Under the pieces are notes generated by a model. That model saw nothing but the letters and a program-made list of their open reading frames with translations, searched no databases and was not told the origin of the DNA. A stretch of 64,000 bases of DNA from JAVBMJ01 sp031551275 (GTDB taxonomy: Bacteria; Bacteroidota; Bacteroidia; Bacteroidales; Rikenellaceae): positions 266,831-330,830 of the forward strand of contig JAVBNX010000001.1 in NCBI GenBank assembly GCA_031551275.1, in the 5' to 3' direction. Both the position numbers and the translations under genes were made by a program. Shown piece by piece: positions 26,334 through 34,779 of this stretch. Within the stretch, counting starts at the first letter, position 1. The number at the start of each line of letters is the position of its first letter.

Positions 26334-29300
26334 ATGAGTAGAGAACTTACGAAATTGTGTTGTGCCCTGGCCCTGCTCCTGCTATGGGGGACGGCGTCGG
26401 CACAGAGTCCCGCAATCGTCGGGCGGGTCGTCGACAGCGGGAGCAATCCGTTGATCGGCGTCGCGGTCGTGGTCAAAGGGACGACCACGGGTACCATTAC
26501 CGACACCAAAGGGAATTACTCCATTGCAGCCGACAGCAACCAGACGCTGCAATTTACCTACCTGGGCTACCAGACCTCAGAACAGGCGGTGGGCACCAAA
26601 ACCGTGATCAACGTAACCCTGCTGGAAGACGTGCAGGCCATCGACGCGATCGAGGTGGTCAGCGACGGATTCTCGACCATCGCCCGGAGGGATTTGACCG
26701 GCTCGGTGGCCACGGCCGATATGGGCGATATCATGAAATCGAACGTCACATCCTTCGACCAGGCCATCGGGGGGCGCATCGCCGGGGTGGTGGTTACCTC
26801 GGCCGACGGCGCGGTGGGGCAGGAAGCGACCATTACCATTAGGGGCAACAACTCGATTACCCAGAGCAGCGAGCCCCTTTACGTGATCGACGGATTTCCC
26901 ACCGAGGCCTCGTTTGCCAGCTCGATCAACATGGCCGACATCGAGTCGTACGATATCTTAAAGGACGCCTCCGCGACGGCTATATACGGGGCGCGGGGAG
27001 CCAACGGTGTGATCGTGATTACCACCAAGCAGGGCAAGGCGCGCAAGCCGACCGTCTCCTTCTCGGGGTCGGTCTCCCCCGGGTGGATCGCCAACAAGGC
27101 CGACCTGATGGGGCCCTACGACTTCGTGGTGCTGCAAAGGGACATCAACGAAGAGAGGGGCGGCACCTATATAGAGACCTTTAACAACAGCTACCTCAAA
27201 GACCGCACCCTGGAGGACTACAAGACCATTCCGGGCTACGACTGGCAGGACGAGGTCTACCGCACGGCCGTTACACAGAACTACAACGTTTCGTTGAGCG
27301 GGGGCGCGGCGGGCGGCACGAGGTACAACGTGACCTTCTCCGCGCTGGACCAGCAGGGGATCATCGTCAAGTCGAACTTCCAGCGCTACCAGGGCAAGGT
27401 AAGTTTGATCCAGCCCATCAACAAGTGGGCGGAGCTGAACCTGAACGTCAACTACACCAACTCGGCCATCAACGGGGTAACACCCACTGATCCCCAGGCG
27501 GCCTCCTCGCAGTCGGGGTGGCTGATCTACTCGATATGGGGCTACCGGCCGGTCACACCGTCCGGCTCGGGCGACTTGTCCGACGAGCTGTACGACCCCG
27601 ATGTCACAGGGACGAGCGACTACCGCTTCAACCCCGCCGTGACCGTGCGCAACGAATACCGCAAGACGATCCGCGACTACGTCAGCTCGAACGGCGCGCT
27701 TACCTTTACGCTGACCAAAGACCTGAAATTAAAAGTCTCGGGCGGTTACATCATGAACAACTCGCGCGCCGAGTCGTTCAACGGCACCAAGACCTACACC
27801 GGATACCCCGGCTCCTCGTCGGGCAAGGGGGTGAACGGCAGCATCTACTGGTACGAGCAGTCCAACTGGCAGAACGACAACACGCTGACCTGGAATAAAA
27901 AATTCGGCAAGGACCACAACCTCAACGCCATGGGCGGCATATCGCTGGCCGGGGAGAGCAGGTCGTACAACGGTACGGCGGCCAACCAGATTACCTCCGA
28001 GACCCTAGGGCTCCAGGGCATGAATACCGGGATGTACCAGACCGTTACCCCATACCTGTACCAATGGAGACTGATGTCGTTCCTGGCGCGGGCCAACTAC
28101 AACTACAAGTACAAGTACTACCTGACCGCGTCGTTCAGGGCCGACGGCTCGTCGAAATTCCCTTCCGGCAACCGGTGGGGCTACTTCCCCTCGGTGGGCG
28201 CGTCGTGGAACTTCAGCCGGGAAGATTTCGTCAAACCGGCCACATGGCTCTCGAACGGCAAACTCAGGGTCTCCTGGGGGCGCACGGGGAACAACCGGAC
28301 CAAGACGCCCTACGATTTCTATCCCCAGATTACCACCACGCCGGGTAGCAGCACCTCGGTGGACTATGTGTTCGGCGGGGAGAGGATGCCCGGGTACTAC
28401 TTCTCCAACATGGGGGACGACAAGCTCAAATGGGAGACCACCGACCAACTTAACGCGGGCACGGACCTGGGATTTTTGCACGACCGGATCAAGGTTACCT
28501 TCGACTGGTACCTGAAAAACACCCACGATTTGCTGCTCTACGCCGCCATGCCCCTCTCGACGGGTTACACCAACGCGATGATGAACATCGGCGAGATACG
28601 CAACAAAGGGATCGAGTTTACCCTCGAGACGGTCAACATTCTAAAGCAAAATTTCAGCTGGTCGACCTCCTTCAACATCGCCAGGAACCGCAACACGATC
28701 GAATCGCTGGTGTCGGGGCAGCAGAGCATGACCTCGACCATATCCTGGGCGCAGGAGTACAACAACCAGCCCCCCTACATCTCGGTGGTGGGCGGTCCTA
28801 CCGGGCTGATGTACGGGATGATCTACGAGGGTACCTACAAGGACTCCGACTTTTTGAACGGGGTGCTCAGGGACGGCGTTCCCTACCTTACCTCGGTCAA
28901 CAAGACCAGCGTGCGCCCCGGCGACCCCAAATACCGCGACATGAACGGCGACGGGGTGGTGGACGACTACGACCGCACGGTAATCGGCAGGGGCCAGCCC
29001 CTGTTCACGGGCGGCATGAACAACACGCTGAATTACAAGAACTTCGACCTGAACATCTTCATGTCGTGGAGCTACGGAAACGACATCCTCAACGTCAACA
29101 GGCTGGTGTTCGAGAACGGCATCAAGTCGAACACCAACGCCCTGAGAAGCTACAACAACCGCTGGAGCGCGGAAAACCCCGGCAGCAACATCCCCCGGGT
29201 GGGCGCGAGCGGGACGGAGATCTACTCGTCCCGGGTGGTCGAAGACGGTTCGTTCCTCAAGATCAAGAACATATCGCTGGGATACACGTTGCCGGCCAAC

Positions 29301-29489
29301 GTGCTGAAAAAAATGAGGATCGCCACGCTGAGGGTCTACGTCTCGGCGGACAACATGTTCACATTTACCAATTACAGCGGGCCAGACCCCGAGGTATCCA
29401 CGCGTCCCTCGGTGCTCACACCCGGGTTCGACTGGTCGGCCTACCCCAGGGCGAAGAGCATTACCGCCGGGGTCAACATCACTTTCTAA
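26334..29489 (+). CDS. SusC-like TonB-dependent receptor of the second PUL
   Basis: A 1051-residue outer-membrane importer, starting at MSRELTKLCC with a signal peptide ending ASAQ. An upstream in-frame TTG at 26274 would begin 3 bases after the promoter box and is rejected. The mature N-terminus has a CarboxypepD_reg domain (about residues 30-105, IVGRVVDSGSNPLIGVAVVV). The plug follows, with IGGRIAGVVVTSADGAVGQE, ITIRGNNSI, and the SusC signature KDASATAIYGARGANGVIVI. The rest is the barrel ending AGVNITF. The expected TonB-box region AIDAIEVVSDGFSTIARRDL lies between the first two domains. The gene leads the plus arm and should import oligosaccharides made by the surface lyase encoded three genes downstream. 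Confidence 0.96.
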   Translation: MSRELTKLCCALALLLLWGTASAQSPAIVGRVVDSGSNPLIGVAVVVKGTTTGTITDTKGNYSIAADSNQTLQFTYLGYQTSEQAVGTKTVINVTLLEDVQAIDAIEVVSDGFSTIARRDLTGSVATADMGDIMKSNVTSFDQAIGGRIAGVVVTSADGAVGQEATITIRGNNSITQSSEPLYVIDGFPTEASFASSINMADIESYDILKDASATAIYGARGANGVIVITTKQGKARKPTVSFSGSVSPGWIANKADLMGPYDFVVLQRDINEERGGTYIETFNNSYLKDRTLEDYKTIPGYDWQDEVYRTAVTQNYNVSLSGGAAGGTRYNVTFSALDQQGIIVKSNFQRYQGKVSLIQPINKWAELNLNVNYTNSAINGVTPTDPQAASSQSGWLIYSIWGYRPVTPSGSGDLSDELYDPDVTGTSDYRFNPAVTVRNEYRKTIRDYVSSNGALTFTLTKDLKLKVSGGYIMNNSRAESFNGTKTYTGYPGSSSGKGVNGSIYWYEQSNWQNDNTLTWNKKFGKDHNLNAMGGISLAGESRSYNGTAANQITSETLGLQGMNTGMYQTVTPYLYQWRLMSFLARANYNYKYKYYLTASFRADGSSKFPSGNRWGYFPSVGASWNFSREDFVKPATWLSNGKLRVSWGRTGNNRTKTPYDFYPQITTTPGSSTSVDYVFGGERMPGYYFSNMGDDKLKWETTDQLNAGTDLGFLHDRIKVTFDWYLKNTHDLLLYAAMPLSTGYTNAMMNIGEIRNKGIEFTLETVNILKQNFSWSTSFNIARNRNTIESLVSGQQSMTSTISWAQEYNNQPPYISVVGGPTGLMYGMIYEGTYKDSDFLNGVLRDGVPYLTSVNKTSVRPGDPKYRDMNGDGVVDDYDRTVIGRGQPLFTGGMNNTLNYKNFDLNIFMSWSYGNDILNVNRLVFENGIKSNTNALRSYNNRWSAENPGSNIPRVGASGTEIYSSRVVEDGSFLKIKNISLGYTLPANVLKKMRIATLRVYVSADNMFTFTNYSGPDPEVSTRPSVLTPGFDWSAYPRAKSITAGVNITF

Positions 29490-29501
29490 AACTTGCCGGA
29501 G

Positions 29502-31220
29502 ATGAAAAAGACATTGAAAATATTCGCAGCCGGGGCGCTGGCCGCAACCTGGGTCTCATGCAGCTTTTTGGACGTGGAGCCCAAGATCATAAATCCCGAT
29601 AACTTCTACTCCACCGAAAAGGAGGTAGCCATGGGATTGGCCGGGGCGTACGGACCCATGGGCCAGCAGGACTTCTACGGCATAGGCTACAACGTCTTCC
29701 TCTCGGGAGTGGATGACCTGTGCTACCAGAACCGCAACGCCACCGCCTCCGAGCAGGTGTTCTACTTTACCGCCACACCTTCCAATACCAATATTACCGA
29801 CACCTGGAAGTCGATCTACCTGGGCATCAAGAACGCCAACGAGTTCATGATGGCCATTGCCGACTCGACTTTCGACCCGGCCAAGAGGTATTACGGGGAG
29901 GCCCGTTTTTTAAGGGCCTACTACCACTTCCTTTTGGCCCAGGCCTGGGGCGCGGTGCCGTTGAGGGACCAACCGACCAAATCGCCGGAGACCTCCCAGA
30001 CCAACCTGGCAGCCACGCCCCAGGCCGATGTACTGCAATGGTGCATCGACGAAATGGAAGCCTGTTTACTCTATGAGGGCTTCTCCGAGGCGAACATCTC
30101 GGTAGGGGAGCAGCCCTCCCGCGTGGAGCGGACCACCATCCAGGGGATATTGGCGCGCGTGTGCCTGTTCATGGCCGGGGAGTCGCTCACGGGGATCGAC
30201 AAACAGGCGATGTGGGACAAGGCCGCGTACTACGCCAAGGCGGTGATCGACAGCGGACTGCACGAGCTAAACCCGAGTTATTCCGAGCTCTTTATCGGCA
30301 TGATCGAGGATGAGTACGATCCCTACCGCGAGTCGATGTGGGAAGCGGAATTTTTGGGCGACCGTTCCAGCGCGAGCGAATGGAGCAACGGGCGGATCGG
30401 CGACATCATCGGTTTGCAGAGTTCCAACGCTTCGGACACCGACTTCGGGCAGTGGACCTGCAACTACTCCTACGGGATGTACAACGGATCGCTCAAGCTG
30501 TGGGACCTCTACTGGCAGACCGACCGCACGGACGAGGAGAAAGCATCCACCACGGCCATTACCGATGAGCGCCAGGCGTGGAACCTGCCCAACTACAACT
30601 ACGCGGGCAACAACGCCCTGGGGCTGGTGGCTTCTTACGACAAAACCCCCTACCCCACCGGCGTGACGGGTGTGACGACCTTCGACGACATTACCCTGGC
30701 CGCCGGCATCCGCAACGCGGGCAAGTGGCGCAGGGAGGCCATCTACGAGGGGCACATGAAGGCCAAGTCGCTCTACACGAGGATCAATTTCCCGATCCTG
30801 CGCTACTCCGACGTGCTGCTGATGTACGCCGAGGCGGCCAACGAGCAGAACGGCGCCCCCACCGAGGAGCTGTACAACTACGTCAAACAGGTGCGCGACC
30901 GGGCGGGCATCGCCACGCTCCCCTACTCCGAGTACGGCGACTTTACCGCCTTCCGCGAATGGGTCCGCAACGAGCGGGCGCGGGAGCTCTGCTTCGAGGG
31001 GCTGCGTAAGTACGATTTGATCCGCTGGGGCGAGTTCTACTACGCGGTCAGGGCCTACCAAACCGCGGTAACCGACTCGCGGTGGGGTCCCCCGTCGAAC
31101 AACGCGACCCTGTCGGCAACGGCAACGGGTAAAAACGTGCAGCAAAAGCACATTTACCAGCCCATCCCCACGGCGGAGCTGCAAAGCAACGCCCTGATGA
31201 GACAAAACTCCATGTGGTAG
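29502..31220 (+). CDS. SusD/RagB-like lipoprotein of the second PUL
   Basis: A 572-residue SusD partner for the receiver channel just upstream, starting at MKKTLKIFAA, 12 bases after the susC stop; the TTG at 29493 is less likely. The lipobox ends VSC at about residue 21, followed by SFLDVEPK. Helical tetratricopeptide features include YYGEARFLRAYYHFLLAQAW, and the C-terminal signature is NERARELCFEGLRKYDLIRW. SusD proteins gate the SusC barrel as a hinged lid and bind glycans at the surface. The next gene begins 20 bases later, so it belongs to one operon with the plus arm. Confidence 0.95.
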   Translation: MKKTLKIFAAGALAATWVSCSFLDVEPKIINPDNFYSTEKEVAMGLAGAYGPMGQQDFYGIGYNVFLSGVDDLCYQNRNATASEQVFYFTATPSNTNITDTWKSIYLGIKNANEFMMAIADSTFDPAKRYYGEARFLRAYYHFLLAQAWGAVPLRDQPTKSPETSQTNLAATPQADVLQWCIDEMEACLLYEGFSEANISVGEQPSRVERTTIQGILARVCLFMAGESLTGIDKQAMWDKAAYYAKAVIDSGLHELNPSYSELFIGMIEDEYDPYRESMWEAEFLGDRSSASEWSNGRIGDIIGLQSSNASDTDFGQWTCNYSYGMYNGSLKLWDLYWQTDRTDEEKASTTAITDERQAWNLPNYNYAGNNALGLVASYDKTPYPTGVTGVTTFDDITLAAGIRNAGKWRREAIYEGHMKAKSLYTRINFPILRYSDVLLMYAEAANEQNGAPTEELYNYVKQVRDRAGIATLPYSEYGDFTAFREWVRNERARELCFEGLRKYDLIRWGEFYYAVRAYQTAVTDSRWGPPSNNATLSATATGKNVQQKHIYQPIPTAELQSNALMRQNSMW

Positions 31221-31240
31221 AAACATTAAACAGCAAAGCC

Positions 31241-32257
31241 ATGAAAAAACGATTATATACCGCGCTGATCATACCGGTCACGGCCCTGGCGCTCGCGTGC
31301 GACGTCGACAAGGAGGTCTACACGCCGGTGGACTTCGAAGTGAGGCTGAATCCCGGGAACACCTACCTGGTCGGGGAGGACGTACAGTTCGACTTTGTAG
31401 GGGACGCCAACTTCATCGTCCTGTACAACGGGACCACCGGGCATGAATACCGGTTCCACGAGAGGACCGAGGTGGCCCTCGAGGATATGGAGTACTGCAG
31501 ACTGGAAATCACAGGTTCCCGGCGCACAGGCGCCAAAGCGGGGGTCACATTCTGGGTAAGCGACCAGTTCGCCGGCATCAAGGGGGGATCGGCCACCGAT
31601 TTGAGCAACCTGGCGGCGGACAAAGCCACCATCGACGCGATGGTCGCCTCCGGGATGGACGGATGGGAGGGCGTACCCTTCGACAACGAGCCCGCCACGG
31701 GCACATCCTTCACCCTGACCTACGACATCTCGCACCTCGCGTCGAACTTCAGCCTGGGTATGCACTGGAACCCGGCCTACGCGCCCCCCTCGCCCTCGCA
31801 ATCGGGCTACTGGATCAACCCCGTCATCCGGACCAAATTCAAGGGGTACGAGGAGCAGGAGTACCAATACCGCCACACCGAGATCCAGGTTTTGGCCATG
31901 CCCACCGAAAGGGCGCTGGACGCCTACGACATCATGATATCCTCCGACAAACCGGGGTACGTGAGGATGCCGCCGACCGGGAACAACCAGTTCGTGATGA
32001 CCGGCATCGGCGGCTCGGGAACCGACCTGGGATACCAAATCGACACCTGGGTGCTCAACACCCCGCTGGCCCTGAACAGGATCGCATCCGACAAGGGCGA
32101 GAACATCAAGGGCTATTCGACCAACCTCTCGTTCTACCGGGTAAGGTATTGGGAGCCCGGAACATACACCGCAACCTTCGTAGCCACCAACGGGAATTAC
32201 GTCGGGGAGAGCCGGGTGATCCGGGAGTTGACCTTTACCGTTGTGGAGCCTATATAA
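31241..32257 (+). CDS. surface glycan-binding lipoprotein candidate (DUF5017-like)
   Basis: A 338-residue lipoprotein in the SGBP slot right after SusD, starting MKKRLYTALI with the lipobox ending LAC at about residue 18. The first domain, around VRLNPGNTYLVGEDVQFDFV then GDANFIVLYNGTTGHEYRF, looks like a PKD or immunoglobulin-type fold. The rest is beta-rich with exposed Trp and Tyr residues suited to stacking on sugars (SLGMHWNPAYAPPSPSQSGY). The layout resembles proteins labelled DUF5017 in Bacteroidota PULs; I state that from memory. No enzymatic motif is visible. The lyase-like lipoprotein gene follows after 13 bases. A binding role is inferred from position. Confidence 0.65.
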   Translation: MKKRLYTALIIPVTALALACDVDKEVYTPVDFEVRLNPGNTYLVGEDVQFDFVGDANFIVLYNGTTGHEYRFHERTEVALEDMEYCRLEITGSRRTGAKAGVTFWVSDQFAGIKGGSATDLSNLAADKATIDAMVASGMDGWEGVPFDNEPATGTSFTLTYDISHLASNFSLGMHWNPAYAPPSPSQSGYWINPVIRTKFKGYEEQEYQYRHTEIQVLAMPTERALDAYDIMISSDKPGYVRMPPTGNNQFVMTGIGGSGTDLGYQIDTWVLNTPLALNRIASDKGENIKGYSTNLSFYRVRYWEPGTYTATFVATNGNYVGESRVIRELTFTVVEPI

Positions 32258-32270
32258 TACAATCAAGCCC

Positions 32271-34754
32271 ATGAAAAACAGACTATTTTTTATCGCACTG
32301 ACCCTGCTGGCCGCGCTCTTCGCGCCGTCATGCCAGGACAACGACGATATCAAAAGCGAATTGGACAACCTGCGCCAAAGGATATCGGCCCTGGAACAGA
32401 ACACGGGAAAGCTCAACGACAACACCCGCGCGCTGCACAAGCTGATGGCCACCGATGTGGTCATCGTGGGGGTCACACCGACCGATTACGGTTACTTTAT
32501 CGAGCTGAGCGACGGAGAGCAGCTCAAGATCTACCTCGGGGAGACCATGCCCTCGCTCGTTCCCGAGTTGGGCATCGACGCGCAAGGCTACTGGGTCTTC
32601 CGCTACGTGGCCGACAAGGGAAGCTCCTCGTCAGAGGGGTACACACGCGTTTTGAAGGCCGGGCAACCCGTGCCGGCTTTGCCCCAATACAACGGGGAGT
32701 CGGCGGCCATATCCTCCCCGCTGCTTAAAATCGACGCGGACGGCTACTGGCTGATCAGCTTCGACCAGGGGGAGAGCTACGAGCAGATCGTTTTGGACGG
32801 CAAACCGATCGGTGCGACGGGCGACGCGGTCCAGTGGAGCGGCTTCTTCGCCTCGGTCGATTACGATGCAGAGAGCAGCCACCTGGATATCGAGCTCAAA
32901 TCGGGGCAGAAGCTTACCTTTTTGGTAAAGGACGACTTCGGGTTTACCATCCTCGGGACGGGCGAAGACCTCTTCGGCCTGGGCGAGGCGAGGTATTACG
33001 AGGTGAGCCAGTTCGGGGTCAAAGAGGTCGCCGTGTTCGCGCCCCAGGGCTGGACGGTAAAGCTCGACGAGGAGTCGCTGATGATCAAAGCGCCCGGCGT
33101 GGCGGTCATCGACGGGCAGCCGGTCAAGATCGCCTTCGCGGCCACATCGCAGGACGGGTACATCAAAACGGTAAACTTCCTGGCCACGCTGACCGACTCC
33201 GACGCATGGGACCAGGATGCGCCCGACGCGTGGCGGTGGTTCAAAACCCAGACCTCGCAGAACGTGTTGGCCGACTTCTCCTACGCGGGCTATATGCGCG
33301 GCGAACAGGCCATTCCTGAGGCAAGCACGCTGGGATTCCAAACCTTCAACGTGAGGGATTACGGCGCGGTGCCCAACGACAACGTCTCGGACCGGGCGGC
33401 CTTCCTCGCGGCCGTGGCGGCGGCACAGGCGGCAAACGGCGGGATCGTGTACTTCCCCAGCGGGAGGTACATCCTGCACGATGAGAGCGACAACGTGGCC
33501 GCCTCGGGCGTTCCCGGGTTGGGCGGCAAGATGAGCGTCTCGATGATCATCACCGGCAACAACATCATCCTCAAGGGGGACGGGCCCAACGAGTCGGTCA
33601 TCGCCATGGAATCGCCCATGCTGCCCAACGACCCGGCGGTAATGTACTCCTCGCCCACGATGATCCAGTTGAAGCACAACACGGGCGTGGTCTACGATCC
33701 CGTATTGGCCACGGTGGCCGAAGACGCGCCCGCGGGGAGCTTCGACCTGAAGCTCAGCAGCGCGACGAGCGGCAAACTCAACGCCGGGTCGTGGATATGC
33801 CTCAGGCTGATGGACGACGACACGGGATTGCTGGCCGAAGAGCTGGGAGGGTTTCCCGTCCCCGGCACATGGACCCAGATCAAAAGCGGCGTCAACGTGG
33901 AGACCTTCCACCAGATCAAATCCAAGTCGGGCAACACGATTACCCTGCACGAACCGATACTCTATCCCGTCAAAAGCCAGTACGACTGGAGCGTGCTCGA
34001 ATACAGGAACTACTCCGGATGCGGGGTCGAGGACCTCTGCTTCGAAGGGAAGGCCAAAGCCGACTTCGGCCACCACGACTCCTGGGAGGACGACGGGGCC
34101 TATAAACCCATAGATTTCGTGCGCCAGACCAACTCCTGGATGCGCAGGGTAAAATTCAAGAGCGTGAGCGAGGCCTCCTCCATCATCCTGAGCGCGTGCG
34201 TCACCGTGGCGGACGTGCAGATCGAAGGGACGAACGGCCACTCATCCATCCGCTCGCAGGGCTCCTCGCGCGTGTTCATCGGCAAGGTAACCGACACCGC
34301 AGGCGGCGGGTTGGGGCAATACCACGCCGTGGGGGTCTCCAAACCGAGCCTGGGCGCGGTGATCTGGGGCTGCACGTGGGGCGTGAACTCCTGCTTTGAA
34401 TCCCACGCGACCCAACCGCGCTACACGCTGATCGACAATTGCCGGGGCGGGTTCATGCCCTACCGGGCGGGGGGCGACGGCAACCAACTGCCCAACCACC
34501 TGAAAGGACTGACCATCTGGAATTTCAGCTCGATGACCGCTTCGCCAGCCTTCGTGCTGTGGGACAGCGGAGGGTACTACGTCAGACCGGTCGTAGTGGG
34601 CTTCTCGCCCTCGGCCACGCCCTTTACCCAGATGGGCCTGCTGGGGTATTCCGAAGCGATGGGAGAGAGCCTGACCGCCATGCCGTCGCTCTATGAAGCG
34701 CAACTCAAACTCAGGCTGGGGTACGTCCCCGCGTGGCTCAACTCGCTCAAATAA
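32271..34754 (+). CDS. surface lipoprotein polysaccharide-lyase-like enzyme (DUF4988-type N-terminus plus PL29/DUF4955-type beta-helix)
   Basis: An 827-residue lipoprotein (lipobox ending PSC, residue 20). Right after the lipid anchor comes a short coiled coil (DDIKSELDNLRQRISALEQN), then repeated beta modules of the DUF4988 kind with ITPTD..YFIELSDGEQ and DADGYWLISFDQGESYEQI. From about residue 335 it is homologous to the whole mature protein encoded at 19203-20801, sharing DFSYAGYMRGEQA, FNVRDYGAVPNDNVSDRAAF, SSIRSQGSSRVFIG, HATQPRYTLIDNC and the Leu/Arg-rich end. Lipid anchor and spacer suggest a cell-surface endo-enzyme, with the minus-arm relative as its periplasmic counterpart. The layout recalls the surface GAG lyase described for Bacteroides thetaiotaomicron, family PL29. 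Catalysis here is a prediction. Confidence 0.68.
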   Translation: MKNRLFFIALTLLAALFAPSCQDNDDIKSELDNLRQRISALEQNTGKLNDNTRALHKLMATDVVIVGVTPTDYGYFIELSDGEQLKIYLGETMPSLVPELGIDAQGYWVFRYVADKGSSSSEGYTRVLKAGQPVPALPQYNGESAAISSPLLKIDADGYWLISFDQGESYEQIVLDGKPIGATGDAVQWSGFFASVDYDAESSHLDIELKSGQKLTFLVKDDFGFTILGTGEDLFGLGEARYYEVSQFGVKEVAVFAPQGWTVKLDEESLMIKAPGVAVIDGQPVKIAFAATSQDGYIKTVNFLATLTDSDAWDQDAPDAWRWFKTQTSQNVLADFSYAGYMRGEQAIPEASTLGFQTFNVRDYGAVPNDNVSDRAAFLAAVAAAQAANGGIVYFPSGRYILHDESDNVAASGVPGLGGKMSVSMIITGNNIILKGDGPNESVIAMESPMLPNDPAVMYSSPTMIQLKHNTGVVYDPVLATVAEDAPAGSFDLKLSSATSGKLNAGSWICLRLMDDDTGLLAEELGGFPVPGTWTQIKSGVNVETFHQIKSKSGNTITLHEPILYPVKSQYDWSVLEYRNYSGCGVEDLCFEGKAKADFGHHDSWEDDGAYKPIDFVRQTNSWMRRVKFKSVSEASSIILSACVTVADVQIEGTNGHSSIRSQGSSRVFIGKVTDTAGGGLGQYHAVGVSKPSLGAVIWGCTWGVNSCFESHATQPRYTLIDNCRGGFMPYRAGGDGNQLPNHLKGLTIWNFSSMTASPAFVLWDSGGYYVRPVVVGFSPSATPFTQMGLLGYSEAMGESLTAMPSLYEAQLKLRLGYVPAWLNSLK

Positions 34755-34779
34755 TAAGAAACAATAAAAAACAATCCAT

